NCBI GenBank assembly: GCA_019358975.1
Contig: JAHHIL010000007.1
Span: forward strand, 1-64,000
Reading direction: 5' to 3'
DNA from: Trichocoleus desertorum ATA4-8-CV12
GTDB lineage: Bacteria > Cyanobacteriota > Cyanobacteriia > FACHB-46
Length of the DNA stretch: 64,000 nucleotides
In this document: positions 1 to 8,400 of the stretch, piece after piece
Position numbering within the stretch: position 1 is the first letter of the stretch
Layout of the letters: the number at the start of each line of letters is the position of its first letter
Translations under genes and position numbers: made by a program
Notes under the pieces: model-generated
Database searches by the model: none
What the model saw: only the letters and a program-made list of their open reading frames with translations
What the model was told of the DNA's origin: nothing

Positions 1-2
1 TC

Positions 3-95
3 AAATTGCTGGCTGAGGAATTAGAATCCTATCTCCCCTTCTGGCAACGGTCTGAAACTTTACCCAAATGGGATATCACCATTCTTCCTGCTTGA
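3..95 (+). CDS. 3' end of an unrecognised gene cut by the window edge
   Basis: An open frame enters from the left edge and stops at TGA 93-95, giving 30 visible codons ending in WDITILPA. It is acidic to neutral with no motif I recognise. Its last 20 bp overlap the tail of the opposite-strand tnpB relic, which suggests the relic's 3' end was joined to this gene. It could also be chance coding. Confidence 0.35.
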   Translation, partial: KLLAEELESYLPFWQRSETLPKWDITILPA

Positions 96-606
96 CAGGG
101 GTGTTATTTATTTGCAACCCCCTAAGCAGTGAGGCATAGTAACGATCGTCAGGCATTTTAGACACGGTAACGCTCTTGAGCTTGCCCACGCAATCACGAT
201 GGATTTTTGCCTTCATCGTTCCTAGATTGCCAGGAAACTTGATTTCAGACTTACTCAGGATCTTGACGTTCTGAGGATACTGAATCGACTGACGACCGTG
301 ACGAGATTTGAAGGTTGGATATTGCGTCCGCCCATCAAAGAAGTTGATAAACGCCTGAGACAAATTCAGTACAGACTGCTGCAAGCATTGGGAATAGCAC
401 TCTTTTAGCCATTCATGCTCTAACTTCCACACTGGAATCTGTTTCTTCATATTGAGAGCAGAAACGCCTTTACCTGTCTCCTTATAGGTCGATGACATGA
501 CCGCTAGAGACTGATTCCAGACCCATCGAACGCATCCAAAAGCTTGCGCTAGATGAAGTGCCTGTGCATTGGTTGGATAAATCCTGACCTTAACTGCTTT
601 CAACAT
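76..606 (-). pseudogene. tnpB: Truncated TnpB (IS200/IS605-family OrfB), N-terminal part only
   Basis: The frame starts at ATG 606 with MLKAVKVRIYPTNAQ, the characteristic TnpB opening. It keeps the N-terminal helix-turn-helix-like region (FGCVRWVWNQ) and the segment around YPTFKSRHGRQS. It ends after about 177 codons, whereas TnpB proteins are usually about 400 residues. The RuvC-like catalytic core and the C-terminal zinc ribbon are therefore missing, and no RNA-guided nuclease activity is expected. Upstream codons as far as 666 lack family features, so the internal ATG is preferred. No tnpA lies nearby. This is a dead fragment of an insertion sequence. Confidence 0.85.
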
Positions 607-790
607 GATTACGACCTTTATCACGCTTATACAACCATGATAAAAAGTATTGAGAGAAGTTCCCAATCCTAGAAAATTGCTTCGCTTGTAGGAGTTTGGG
701 CACTGGGTCGAGTGCCCCTGGCTTTCATCCCGACGCTAAAATGAGTACATTTATAGCGCGGGGCTTCCCGCTGATTAGCTAAAAGTAGGG
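607..790 (-). mobile_element. Upstream end of the tnpB relic element
   Basis: This stretch lies upstream of tnpB and contains a small hairpin, GCGGG (758-762) with CCCGC (767-771). It is preceded by ATCCCGACGCT (727-737) and followed by TAGCTAAAAG near 776-785. The same three words recur in order at 36650-36703, so they look like the terminal region of one IS605-type family. The exact boundary cannot be fixed. It ends about 25 bp before the moaD start and may separate that gene from its original promoter. Confidence 0.5.
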
Positions 791-815
791 TTTGAGGTTT
801 CGTGAGCCAAGATTG

Positions 816-1079
816 ATGTCTGACCCTTCTATTATTAGTGTGACCGTTAAGCTGTTTGCTGCTTACCAAGAAGCCTACGGGCTACCAGAAATTACTTTAG
901 AGATGCCAGTCGGGGCAACAGTGGCTGAGGTACGCGATCGCTTGATCCAAGAGCATCCAGAACTAGAGCGCTGGCGCGACTTAACTCGCTTTGGCGTGAA
1001 TTTGCAATTTGTCGAACCCGATACGCCGTTGCAAGCGAGGGATGAAGTGGTGCTAATTCCGCCTGTTAGTGGTGGGTGA
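816..1079 (+). CDS. moaD: MoaD, molybdopterin synthase small subunit (beta-grasp sulfur carrier)
   Basis: This 87-residue ubiquitin-fold protein begins with VTVKLFAAYQE and ends with VSGG. The C-terminal Gly-Gly is the site that MoeB-type enzymes adenylate and thiocarboxylate. The thiocarboxylate then passes sulfur to precursor Z during molybdenum cofactor synthesis. ATG 816 is chosen over a TTG at 792 because the family motif starts just after it. No moaE, moaA or moeB is visible here, so the large subunit must be encoded elsewhere. A second sulfur-carrier gene lies beyond thrC. ThiS-like function is the alternative, but the length and LFAAYQE favour MoaD. Confidence 0.85.
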   Translation: MSDPSIISVTVKLFAAYQEAYGLPEITLEMPVGATVAEVRDRLIQEHPELERWRDLTRFGVNLQFVEPDTPLQARDEVVLIPPVSGG

Positions 1080-1246
1080 CGAGTCGTATTGCGGTTTTTA
1101 ACAACAATATGAGCGATCGCTCACAAAAAAGTCTCTGCTTTATCACTCAACTTTGAAGAAAGTTTGGAATAAACTTTGATGGAAATAGCCAAAACTCCCT
1201 CCCTGTAAATGCTTGGATTAATCCCGACAAAATCAGTCGGCTATGT

Positions 1247-1276
1247 TTGACGGTGTTTTGGAAGGCGTGTTACTAT
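1247..1276 (+). promoter_or_regulatory. Predicted sigma70-type promoter for thrC
   Basis: TTGACG (1247-1252) and TACTAT (1271-1276) are separated by 18 bp, about 70 bp upstream of the thrC start. This was found by eye only. The rest of the 264-bp moaD-thrC gap holds one HIP1 site and nothing else recognisable. Confidence 0.45.
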
Positions 1277-1343
1277 CTGAACCACTGCCGACGCGACAGA
1301 ACTTCTAAAGACCGTAATTCTTGATTACAAGAGAGCTGTGACC

Positions 1344-2648
1344 ATGACCCAAGCAACTCACACCCCCACCCTATCCACTGCTGCTACCTTCACAGCATTG
1401 AAGTGTAAGGAGTGTGGCGAAGAGTACGAACTCAAAGCCACTCACGTTTGTGAGTTTTGTTTTGGGCCGTTGGAAGTGGCTTACGACTACAGCGCTATTC
1501 AACGGCAAGTCACCCGCGCCAGTATCCAAGCTGGCCCCAACTCGATTTGGCGCTATCGTCCCTTCCTGCCCGTAGCCACTGACAACCCCATTGATGTTGG
1601 CACTGGCATGACTCCTCTCTTACAAGCTAATCGCTTGGCGCGTCGCCTCGGTCTCAAGAAGCTCTATATCAAGAATGATGCCGTCAACATGCCCACCTTG
1701 AGCTTCAAGGATCGGGTGGTCTCTGTCGCTCTGACTCGCGCTCGTGAGCTGGGTTTCACCACTGTCTCTTGTGCTAGCACCGGGAACTTGGCTAACTCCA
1801 CCGCGGCGATCGCGGCTCATGCAGGTCTAGATTGCTGCGTCTTCATCCCCTCCGACCTGGAAGCGGGTAAAGTCATGGGTACCCTAATCTACGGCCCCAC
1901 CGTCATGGCAGTGCACGGCAACTACGACCAAGTGAATCGCCTGTGCTCGGAAGTGGCCAACACCCACGGTTGGGGCTTCGTCAACATCAACTTGCGGCCT
2001 TACTACTCCGAAGGTTCCAAGACACTCGGTTACGAAGTGATTGAGCAACTCGGTTGGGAACTCCCCGATCACATTGTCGCTCCCCTAGCTTCTGGCTCCC
2101 TGTTCACCAAGATTTACAAGGGCTTCCAAGAATTCGTCAAAGTTGGTTTAGTCGATGAGAAGCCAGTGCGTTTCAGTGGCGCTCAGGCTGAAGGTTGCTC
2201 TCCCATCGCTCAAGCGTTCCGCGAAGGCCGTGACTTTATTTCTCCTGTCAAGCCAAACACGATCGCCAAGTCAATCGCGATCGGCAACCCTGCTGATGGT
2301 GTGTATGCTGTCGATGTGGCGAAGAAAACCAACGGCAATATTGAGTCGGTCAACGATACTGAAATCGTCGAGGGCATCAAACTGCTGGCTGAAACTGAAG
2401 GCATCTTCACCGAAACCGCAGGTGGCACCACGATCGCCGTTCTGAAGAAGCTGGTAGAAGCAGGCAAAATTGATCCTGAGGAAACCACCGTGGTTTACAT
2501 CACAGGTAACGGCCTCAAGACCCAAGAAGCGCTACAAGGCTGCATCAACGAGCCTCTCACCATTGAACCCAAACTCGACAGCTTCGAGCGAGCTCTAGAG
2601 CGTTCCCGCACCCTCGATCGCCTAGAGTGGCAACAGGTTTTAGTCTAG
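1344..2648 (+). CDS. thrC: Threonine synthase
   Basis: This 434-residue PLP enzyme converts O-phosphohomoserine to threonine. An N-terminal zinc-ribbon-like CxxC-X11-CxxC motif (about residues 21-39) precedes the fold-type II PLP core. LSFKDR carries the Schiff-base lysine (about residue 122), and TGNLANSTAA is the phosphate-binding loop. ATG 1344 is preferred over GTG 1338 because GAGAG at 1331-1335 is better spaced from it. An 18-bp-spaced promoter lies just upstream. A CysO-like sulfur carrier follows 67 bp downstream on the same strand. Length is normal for cyanobacterial threonine synthase. Confidence 0.93.
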   Translation: MTQATHTPTLSTAATFTALKCKECGEEYELKATHVCEFCFGPLEVAYDYSAIQRQVTRASIQAGPNSIWRYRPFLPVATDNPIDVGTGMTPLLQANRLARRLGLKKLYIKNDAVNMPTLSFKDRVVSVALTRARELGFTTVSCASTGNLANSTAAIAAHAGLDCCVFIPSDLEAGKVMGTLIYGPTVMAVHGNYDQVNRLCSEVANTHGWGFVNINLRPYYSEGSKTLGYEVIEQLGWELPDHIVAPLASGSLFTKIYKGFQEFVKVGLVDEKPVRFSGAQAEGCSPIAQAFREGRDFISPVKPNTIAKSIAIGNPADGVYAVDVAKKTNGNIESVNDTEIVEGIKLLAETEGIFTETAGGTTIAVLKKLVEAGKIDPEETTVVYITGNGLKTQEALQGCINEPLTIEPKLDSFERALERSRTLDRLEWQQVLV

Positions 2649-2715
2649 AAAGTAAAGACACTAGTGTCTTTCTTTCAAATCTCATCCTTCCTATTTCATC
2701 CTTCCTACTTGCCTT

Positions 2716-2991
2716 ATGTCCGTTAAAGTTCTGATTCCGACTCCCTTGCAAAAGCTGACCAATAACCAAGCCACGGTAGAGTGTGCGGGGAATAATATTA
2801 GTGAACTATTGGAGTCTTTGGAGCAAAATTGCCCTGGCATTAAAGCTCGTCTTTGTGATGACCAAGGTGAGTTGCGCCGCTTTGTCAACTTCTACGTCAA
2901 TAACGAAGACATCCGGTTTTTGGATGGGCAAAAGACTCCGCTGAGCGACGGTGACGAAGTGAGCATCATTCCAGCGATCGCGGGTGGTTGA
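2716..2991 (+). CDS. CysO-like MoaD/ThiS-family sulfur carrier
   Basis: This 91-residue beta-grasp protein ends in AIAGG and has the motif [17 protein letters not shown]. That motif is closer to mycobacterial CysO-type carriers than to MoaD or ThiS. Such carriers are thiocarboxylated at the terminal glycine and donate sulfide to PLP enzymes making cysteine or related amino acids. It probably shares a transcript with thrC, although the 67-bp spacer contains short TCATCCT-like words. Which PLP enzyme it serves here is unknown; threonine synthase itself handles an O-phospho substrate. A strong hairpin terminator follows. Confidence 0.8.
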   Translation: MSVKVLIPTPLQKLTNNQATVECAGNNISELLESLEQNCPGIKARLCDDQGELRRFVNFYVNNEDIRFLDGQKTPLSDGDEVSIIPAIAGG

Positions 2992-3060
2992 GTTTGAGCG
3001 ATCGCAGCTTGCCATCAAGGTAAAATGAGCGACCTTCCAGCCAGAAATATAGAATCATTT

Positions 3061-3092
3061 AACCCTTGCAGCCTTACGCTCAAGGGTTTTTT
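3061..3092 (+). terminator. Rho-independent terminator after the thrC/CysO-like pair
   Basis: A perfect 8-bp stem, AACCCTTG (3061-3068) with CAAGGGTT (3081-3088), has a 12-nt loop and is followed directly by TTTT. It sits about 70 bp downstream of the CysO-like stop codon. Confidence 0.75.
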
Positions 3093-3206
3093 CGTAGACT
3101 CTGGGTTTATCACGCTGCTCATACCATTTCATGAAGTTTTAAGTCAGCGAGAGAATCCCCCTGGGACAATGAAGATCAATGCAGATCCGCTGGGTGCCCT
3201 CTGAGT

Positions 3207-5264
3207 ATGATTTGTTGCCTGAATCCGAACTGTAAGCAACCCCAAAATCCTGATAGTGCCACAGTTTGCCAAAGCTGTGAGGCGAAGCTGTTCCCTTTAC
3301 TCAGAGATCGCTACCGAATTTTGCAACCGATTGGGCAAGGTGGTTTTGGGCGCACTTATTTAGCAATTGATGAAGACCGACTCAAGACCCGCTGTGTGGT
3401 AAAGCAATTTTCGCCTCAGGTGCAAAGTGCTCGCTCTTTAGACAAAGCCATTCGCTTGTTTGATCAAGAAGCAGTACGGTTGCATGAATTGGGCGAACAT
3501 CCCCAAATTCCAGCCCTCTTGGCCTATTTTGAGCAAGAGCAGCGCTTGTACTTGGTACAGCAATTTATTGAGGGACTGAATTTAGCTCAAGAACTCCACC
3601 AGCAAGGCAGGTTTAGCGAGCAAAAGATTCGTGATGTCTTAAATGATTTATTGCCAGTGCTGCGATTTGTGCATGAGTGCCAAGTGGTTCACCGAGACAT
3701 TACGCCTTCCAATATTGTGCGGCGCAAGTTAGATCAAAAGCTAGTGCTGATTGACTTCGGTGTGGCTAAGCTACTCAGCGATGTCACCTTAGCGCAGCCA
3801 GGCACCAAAATTGGCACTGAAGGTTATTCACCGATTGAGCAGCTCCGTAGTGGTAAGGCCTACCCTGCTAGCGACCTGTACAGTTTAGGGGCAACTTGCC
3901 TTTACTTGATGACCCAAGTGAAGCCAGAAGAACTTTACGACCCCTTAAAAGGTCGGTGGCTGTGGCAAGAATATTTGGCCCGCAAAGGTGTGAATGTCAG
4001 CAGTCAGTTGGGGCAAATTCTCGACAAGCTGCTCAAAGATTTGGTGAGCGATCGCTATCAATCTGTAGATGAAGTACTCCAAGATTTACAAGCAGTTCCT
4101 CCTTCCCTGCCGGACTCAGCACCAAAACCCACTAACCCACCCTTATCCAGTATTCCTCCCACATCTCAGCCTCCGCGATCGCGGCCTTTAACGTCTCAGC
4201 CACCATTACGGGTTTCTAATCGTTCTGGTTCTAGTTCTAGTTCTGGTTCTAGTTCTGGTTCTACTTCGGGTGCCATTTCTGGGCCGAGGGCATCTGCGCC
4301 CATTTCCCAACCTGCCTCCTCTAAACCCCCTAGTTCCAGTCATTCTTTTTCTGGCCCACCGAAGTCTCAGCTAGCTCTATGGAAATGTGTCGGTACCTTA
4401 ACCGGGCACTCCTCTTGGGTGATGTCGTTAGCAATCAGTTCTCGCAAACAAATCCTCGTCAGTGGCAGTTTGGATGACACGCTCAAAGTCTGGAATCTGC
4501 AAACTGGCAACTTAATCCGAACCTTGCCAGGCCACCTCAAAGCAATTAACTCAGTGGCGATCAGCCCGGATGGACAATTGTTGGTCAGTGGTAGTGATGA
4601 TACGACCGTTAAGATTTGGAATCTCCAAACTGGCGACCTGCTGCACAATTTGGTCGGGCACTCCAGAGATGTGAACTCGGTCATGATCACTCCCAATGGT
4701 CTGCTTCTGGCTAGTGGCAGTGAAGACAGAACGGTGCGGCTGTGGAAGGTACGAACAGGAGAACTGCTCCGCACCTTATCGGGGACTGCGGGCATGGTGA
4801 AGTCGGTGGTGATTAGTCCCAATAGCTTGCTGCTGGCTAGTGGCGGACTGGATAACCAGATTAAGCTTTGGCACCTAGGCAGTGGGGAGCTAACTCGCAC
4901 CCTCTATGGGCATTTCAACTCAGTCAATTCAGTCGCGATCACCCCAGACGGTCAAATTTTAGCCAGCGGCAGCAAAGATAAAACAATTCGGTTGTGGAAT
5001 CTACAGACAGGAGAGTTGATTCGCACTCTCACGGGACATGCAGATATGGTGAACGCGATCGCCATTACCCCAGATGGCAGAATGCTGATCAGTGGCAGCA
5101 GCGACAAGACAATCAAAGTCTGGAGTGTGGGGACAGGAGACTTAATCTGTACTTTGAAAGACCACTCTAACCCCATCAGCGCGATCGCCATTAGTGCCGG
5201 AGGGCAGTTATTCGCTAGTGGCAGTTGGGACAACACCATCAAAATCTGGCAACTGACTTCTTGA
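3207..5264 (+). CDS. Hanks-type Ser/Thr protein kinase with zinc-ribbon prefix and WD40 propeller
   Basis: This protein has 685 residues. Residues 1-30 form a four-cysteine prefix (Cys4, 9, 21, 24). The kinase domain spans about 35-300: glycine loop GQGGFG at 43-48, invariant Lys66, HRD at 162-164 in HRDITPSN, and DFG at 183-185, so it looks active. A Pro/Ser linker (about 300-390) includes a Ser-Gly tract with near-repeated TCTGGTTCTAG DNA at about 4223-4265. The C-terminus has seven WD40 repeats ending in K/R-x-W, enough for a closed propeller. No membrane segment is seen. The propeller probably recruits substrates, which are unknown. This architecture is common in filamentous cyanobacteria. 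Confidence 0.93.
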   Translation: MICCLNPNCKQPQNPDSATVCQSCEAKLFPLLRDRYRILQPIGQGGFGRTYLAIDEDRLKTRCVVKQFSPQVQSARSLDKAIRLFDQEAVRLHELGEHPQIPALLAYFEQEQRLYLVQQFIEGLNLAQELHQQGRFSEQKIRDVLNDLLPVLRFVHECQVVHRDITPSNIVRRKLDQKLVLIDFGVAKLLSDVTLAQPGTKIGTEGYSPIEQLRSGKAYPASDLYSLGATCLYLMTQVKPEELYDPLKGRWLWQEYLARKGVNVSSQLGQILDKLLKDLVSDRYQSVDEVLQDLQAVPPSLPDSAPKPTNPPLSSIPPTSQPPRSRPLTSQPPLRVSNRSGSSSSSGSSSGSTSGAISGPRASAPISQPASSKPPSSSHSFSGPPKSQLALWKCVGTLTGHSSWVMSLAISSRKQILVSGSLDDTLKVWNLQTGNLIRTLPGHLKAINSVAISPDGQLLVSGSDDTTVKIWNLQTGDLLHNLVGHSRDVNSVMITPNGLLLASGSEDRTVRLWKVRTGELLRTLSGTAGMVKSVVISPNSLLLASGGLDNQIKLWHLGSGELTRTLYGHFNSVNSVAITPDGQILASGSKDKTIRLWNLQTGELIRTLTGHADMVNAIAITPDGRMLISGSSDKTIKVWSVGTGDLICTLKDHSNPISAIAISAGGQLFASGSWDNTIKIWQLTS

Positions 5265-5277
5265 CTTCTTCGGTCTC

Positions 5278-6849
5278 TTAAGGAGTTTGCGCAGCGGTGG
5301 GTGCTACTAAAGCAAATCCTTCAGCCATGCCCAATACCCGCTGACTAGAAATTTGTAAGCTGTTTAGAACTACGGCATCTAGCAACAAATAGTGCTGAGT
5401 TGCCTGGAGCTGCTGCAAATCAGGTAAACCTGTGGGTAGCACTAGGCGATCGCTGTAGAAATTAAGGCTGGGGCGATGGTTGGGAAATGAGGTGTAAACG
5501 GTGGTTCCGGGTGGAGTGTGAGCGGCAATCAGCGCAGCCACGGGCTTAACGGGATAGGCTTCGTTTAGCTCCCACAGCCAAAGCGAAGAACTCATCAACA
5601 GCCCCAAGCTTACGTAACAACCCACCAGCAAAACTGTGATGAACTGCCGTTGCTGACGCAGCATCCACCAAGCCGCCCAGGCAAAGCTCACCCCTACAGT
5701 GGTGCCGATCGCCAACAGGACAGGCTGTGAGTCAGCCCAGCTGGCATAGGCTCCTCCTGCAAAGCCTGCGATCGCGAGGAACCCCAAGAAACCCGCTGCT
5801 ACTTTGGAGTAGGGGCGATCGCGGTGCCAAAGCTGATCGAGTTGTGCGCCCAAAGCCAAAGCGATAAAGGGGTAGAGCGGGATCACGTACCAAGGCAGTT
5901 TGGTTGTCATCACCGAAACAGTACTCAGGTAAATCCCGATTCCGACTGAGACTAAACGGCTCCAAGTCAGTTGTCGCTTCTGCCACGCCAACGCTAACCC
6001 ACTGGGGAGGAAAAGTAACCAAGGCCAAGTATATTTCAGCAGCTCTAGGAGATAGTACCAAACAGGGCCAGTATTGCTATTGACGGACTCCCAGACGCGA
6101 TTTACCGATTGCGCTAAGAAATGGACTTGCAGGAAAACAGAGCCGTAGTGCTGCACTTGTGCGCCATACCAAGCCAGGACTGGTACAGCCCCCAAACCAA
6201 TTCCAGACCACAGATAAGGACTCCAAAGTAAAGCGTACTGCCGATCTACAACTAGAAAAATGAACGCGATCGCCCCTAGAAGTAAGGCCAAAATGCCTTT
6301 GGTTAAGCCCAACAAGCCTAGTGCAATGCCCGCTCCCAAAGCCCAACGGCGATCGTGACGCGCTTTCAACAGACATCCCACTAACAACAGCAAGAATGAG
6401 ACAGTAATGCCGTCTCGCATCGCCAGTCGCCCATGTCGCACGACGGGGAGGAGGGTGAGATATACCGCTGCGGACAAAACTGCTGGCAAGCGCTGATTAA
6501 ATACCTGCCGCCCTACCCAGTACAGCAACGGCACCGCACAAGCACTTAAAAACGCTGCTGGTAAGCGAGTCGTAAAGTCACTGATCCCCAATAGCTTGTA
6601 GCTGCTAGCGATCAGCCATTCTAGCAGTGGTGGCTTGTTAAGGTAAGGACTGCCGTTGATCATGGGGTAGAGCCAATTCCCAGTGCGGTACATGGCTTTG
6701 GCGATCGCGGCATAGGTACCTTCATCCCAATCCCGCAGAGGCAACCCACCCAAGTTGATCCCCCACAAACCGCAAGCAGCGACGAATAGCCCTAAGCTCC
6801 AAACTAGATCCAAATTGAGCAGCTTAGAATCTTTACTAGGTGCCGCCAT
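5278..6849 (-). CDS. GT39/PMT-2 (ArnT-like) polyprenol-linked sugar glycosyltransferase
   Basis: This 523-residue polytopic protein has about 11-12 hydrophobic segments. Its large first loop carries RDWDEGTYAAIAKAMYRTGNW-type acidic residues, the probable catalytic site of ArnT/PMT enzymes. The following loop has NGSPYLNKPPLLEWLIA, a GT39 hallmark. These enzymes move a sugar from a polyprenyl-phosphate donor to lipid or protein on the periplasmic side. It lies 5 bp downstream of the PIN/TRAM gene and is probably co-transcribed with it. The acceptor and sugar cannot be told from sequence. Confidence 0.85.
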   Translation of the reverse strand: MAAPSKDSKLLNLDLVWSLGLFVAACGLWGINLGGLPLRDWDEGTYAAIAKAMYRTGNWLYPMINGSPYLNKPPLLEWLIASSYKLLGISDFTTRLPAAFLSACAVPLLYWVGRQVFNQRLPAVLSAAVYLTLLPVVRHGRLAMRDGITVSFLLLLVGCLLKARHDRRWALGAGIALGLLGLTKGILALLLGAIAFIFLVVDRQYALLWSPYLWSGIGLGAVPVLAWYGAQVQHYGSVFLQVHFLAQSVNRVWESVNSNTGPVWYYLLELLKYTWPWLLFLPSGLALAWQKRQLTWSRLVSVGIGIYLSTVSVMTTKLPWYVIPLYPFIALALGAQLDQLWHRDRPYSKVAAGFLGFLAIAGFAGGAYASWADSQPVLLAIGTTVGVSFAWAAWWMLRQQRQFITVLLVGCYVSLGLLMSSSLWLWELNEAYPVKPVAALIAAHTPPGTTVYTSFPNHRPSLNFYSDRLVLPTGLPDLQQLQATQHYLLLDAVVLNSLQISSQRVLGMAEGFALVAPTAAQTP

Positions 6850-6854
6850 AGCAG

Positions 6855-7934
6855 TTAGGCCACAATCGAAGACTTGGGACGCGCAAAGATCATGCGACCC
6901 GCTGAAGTTTGCAACGCCCCAGTGACTACTACTTGGAGTTCATCACCAATTCGGTTACCGCCTTCTTCGACCACTACCATCGTGCCATCGTTCAGATAGC
7001 CGACCCCTTGAGCAGGTTCTTTGCCTTCTTTGAGGATCTTCAAATCCAGGTAATCTCCTGGTAAATAAGCAGGTCGTAGCGACTGAGCCAGTTCATTGAT
7101 ATTCAAGACGGGCACTCGCTGTAAACTCGCTACTTTGTTGAGGTTGTAGTCATTGGTGAACAGCGTGGCATTGATTTCCTGAGCCAAGCGCACAAGTTTA
7201 GCATCTACAGTAGGAACGTCGTCATAGTCAGCGGAATGAATAACGATTCGTTCGGGATAAGCTTCTTTCATGCGGTTGAGGATGTCTAAGCCCCGTCTTC
7301 CTCGCACCCGTTTTTGGTCGCTAGAAGCATCGGCAACTTGTTGTAGCTCCAGCAACACAAACTGCGGGATCAAAATCTGGCCTTCTAGAAAACCTGTGCT
7401 GAGGAGTTCTTCAATGCGCCCGTCGATGATGCAGCTAGTATCCAAAACCTTGGTACTAGCAGACTTCAAGGTGCCTTCTGCCAGCAACATGGTTTCGACT
7501 GAGTGAGGATTGATCAGCCGTAGCAAGGCTCGACCGTGGGTATCCGCTAGAGACATGCCAGAAAAAGCAAACAGAATACTACCCAGAACGGCTACCAATG
7601 GCTTAATAAAGGCAAACTCCCAGGGGATCGGTAGTAAGAAGATGGGCGCTAGCATCAAGTTGGCGACCAACAGTCCTAAGACTAAACCGACGGAACGGCT
7701 GAGCAAGATATCGACTGGCATCTGCCGAACTTGTTTTTCTAGCCGTCGATATGCAGTCTGAGCGACAAGGCCAAAGGCGACCCCAATTAAGGCTCCGAAG
7801 CCAGCCGTAACTAAGCTCAAGCCCTCACGATTGCTGACTTGGGCTAAGGTTGTGTTGGGTAGGAGATCAACGCTGAAGAAGCCGATCCCCGCCCCTGCTA
7901 GTATGAATGAGAAGATGATTAGTGCATCGAGCAT
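6855..7934 (-). CDS. YacL-like membrane protein with PIN and TRAM domains
   Basis: The protein begins with about four transmembrane helices. A PIN domain opens with VLDTSCIIDGRIEELL and includes further acidic residues (DVPTVDAKLVRLA, FTNDYNLN), consistent with a metal-dependent RNase fold. A C-terminal TRAM domain follows (GVGYLNDGTMVVVEEGG). ATG 7934 (MLDALIIFS) is chosen because the 16 extra residues possible upstream are polar and precede the first helix. The family is widespread in Firmicutes and cyanobacteria as integral membrane PIN-TRAM ATPase-like proteins; the RNA target is unknown. It is the first gene of a two-gene unit with the GT39 enzyme. Confidence 0.88.
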   Translation of the reverse strand: MLDALIIFSFILAGAGIGFFSVDLLPNTTLAQVSNREGLSLVTAGFGALIGVAFGLVAQTAYRRLEKQVRQMPVDILLSRSVGLVLGLLVANLMLAPIFLLPIPWEFAFIKPLVAVLGSILFAFSGMSLADTHGRALLRLINPHSVETMLLAEGTLKSASTKVLDTSCIIDGRIEELLSTGFLEGQILIPQFVLLELQQVADASSDQKRVRGRRGLDILNRMKEAYPERIVIHSADYDDVPTVDAKLVRLAQEINATLFTNDYNLNKVASLQRVPVLNINELAQSLRPAYLPGDYLDLKILKEGKEPAQGVGYLNDGTMVVVEEGGNRIGDELQVVVTGALQTSAGRMIFARPKSSIVA

Positions 7935-8400
7935 ATGTATAGCCCATTGGGATAGATGGGATGTATGTCTAGCCCCACTCAAGAAGTCTTGGAGAGACTA
8001 GAGGAGAGTTGGACGGTGGCTGAGCGTCGTGTTAAGCCGATTGAATTCACTTTCAAGATTTAGCAGGGCTTCAGTAGCGACTTGAACCCACTCAGCTATT
8101 AAAACTTCACATGGCTCTATTTTATATCCTGCCCTTGCTTAACTTTATGACACTGTTGACTTTGACCTTCTATTAGAAACTGGCTTTTATTTAGTAGTTT
8201 CCAGTTGAAGTTTGTCTTAGCAATTTTATTTTGAACCCATTGGGGTAGGGTCAGGAATGGGTTGATTTCACTACTTTTCCGGGTGCTGACCGTCTACAGA
8301 ACCTAATAAGCTTTTGTTAATCTAAAAGACTGTTCATAGCTTTATTAATAGCTTTACATTTCACCCAACTGGCAATTTTAATCAAGATTTCTTTACCAGT
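7935..8400. other. 466-bp divergent intergenic region
   Basis: This region separates the PIN/TRAM gene (-) from hemW (+). It holds an 8-bp perfect inverted repeat, AACCCATT (8234-8241) with AATGGGTT (8256-8263), without a T-run, so it may be an operator rather than a terminator. A possible promoter toward hemW is TTGACC (8162-8167), 17 bp, TTTTAT (8185-8190). I saw no coding potential. Confidence 0.35.

Noticed and set aside
4367..4900. Open frame of 177 codons opposite the kinase gene
   Set aside because: It mirrors the WD40 repeats and has Ser/Leu/Pro bias; antisense shadow.
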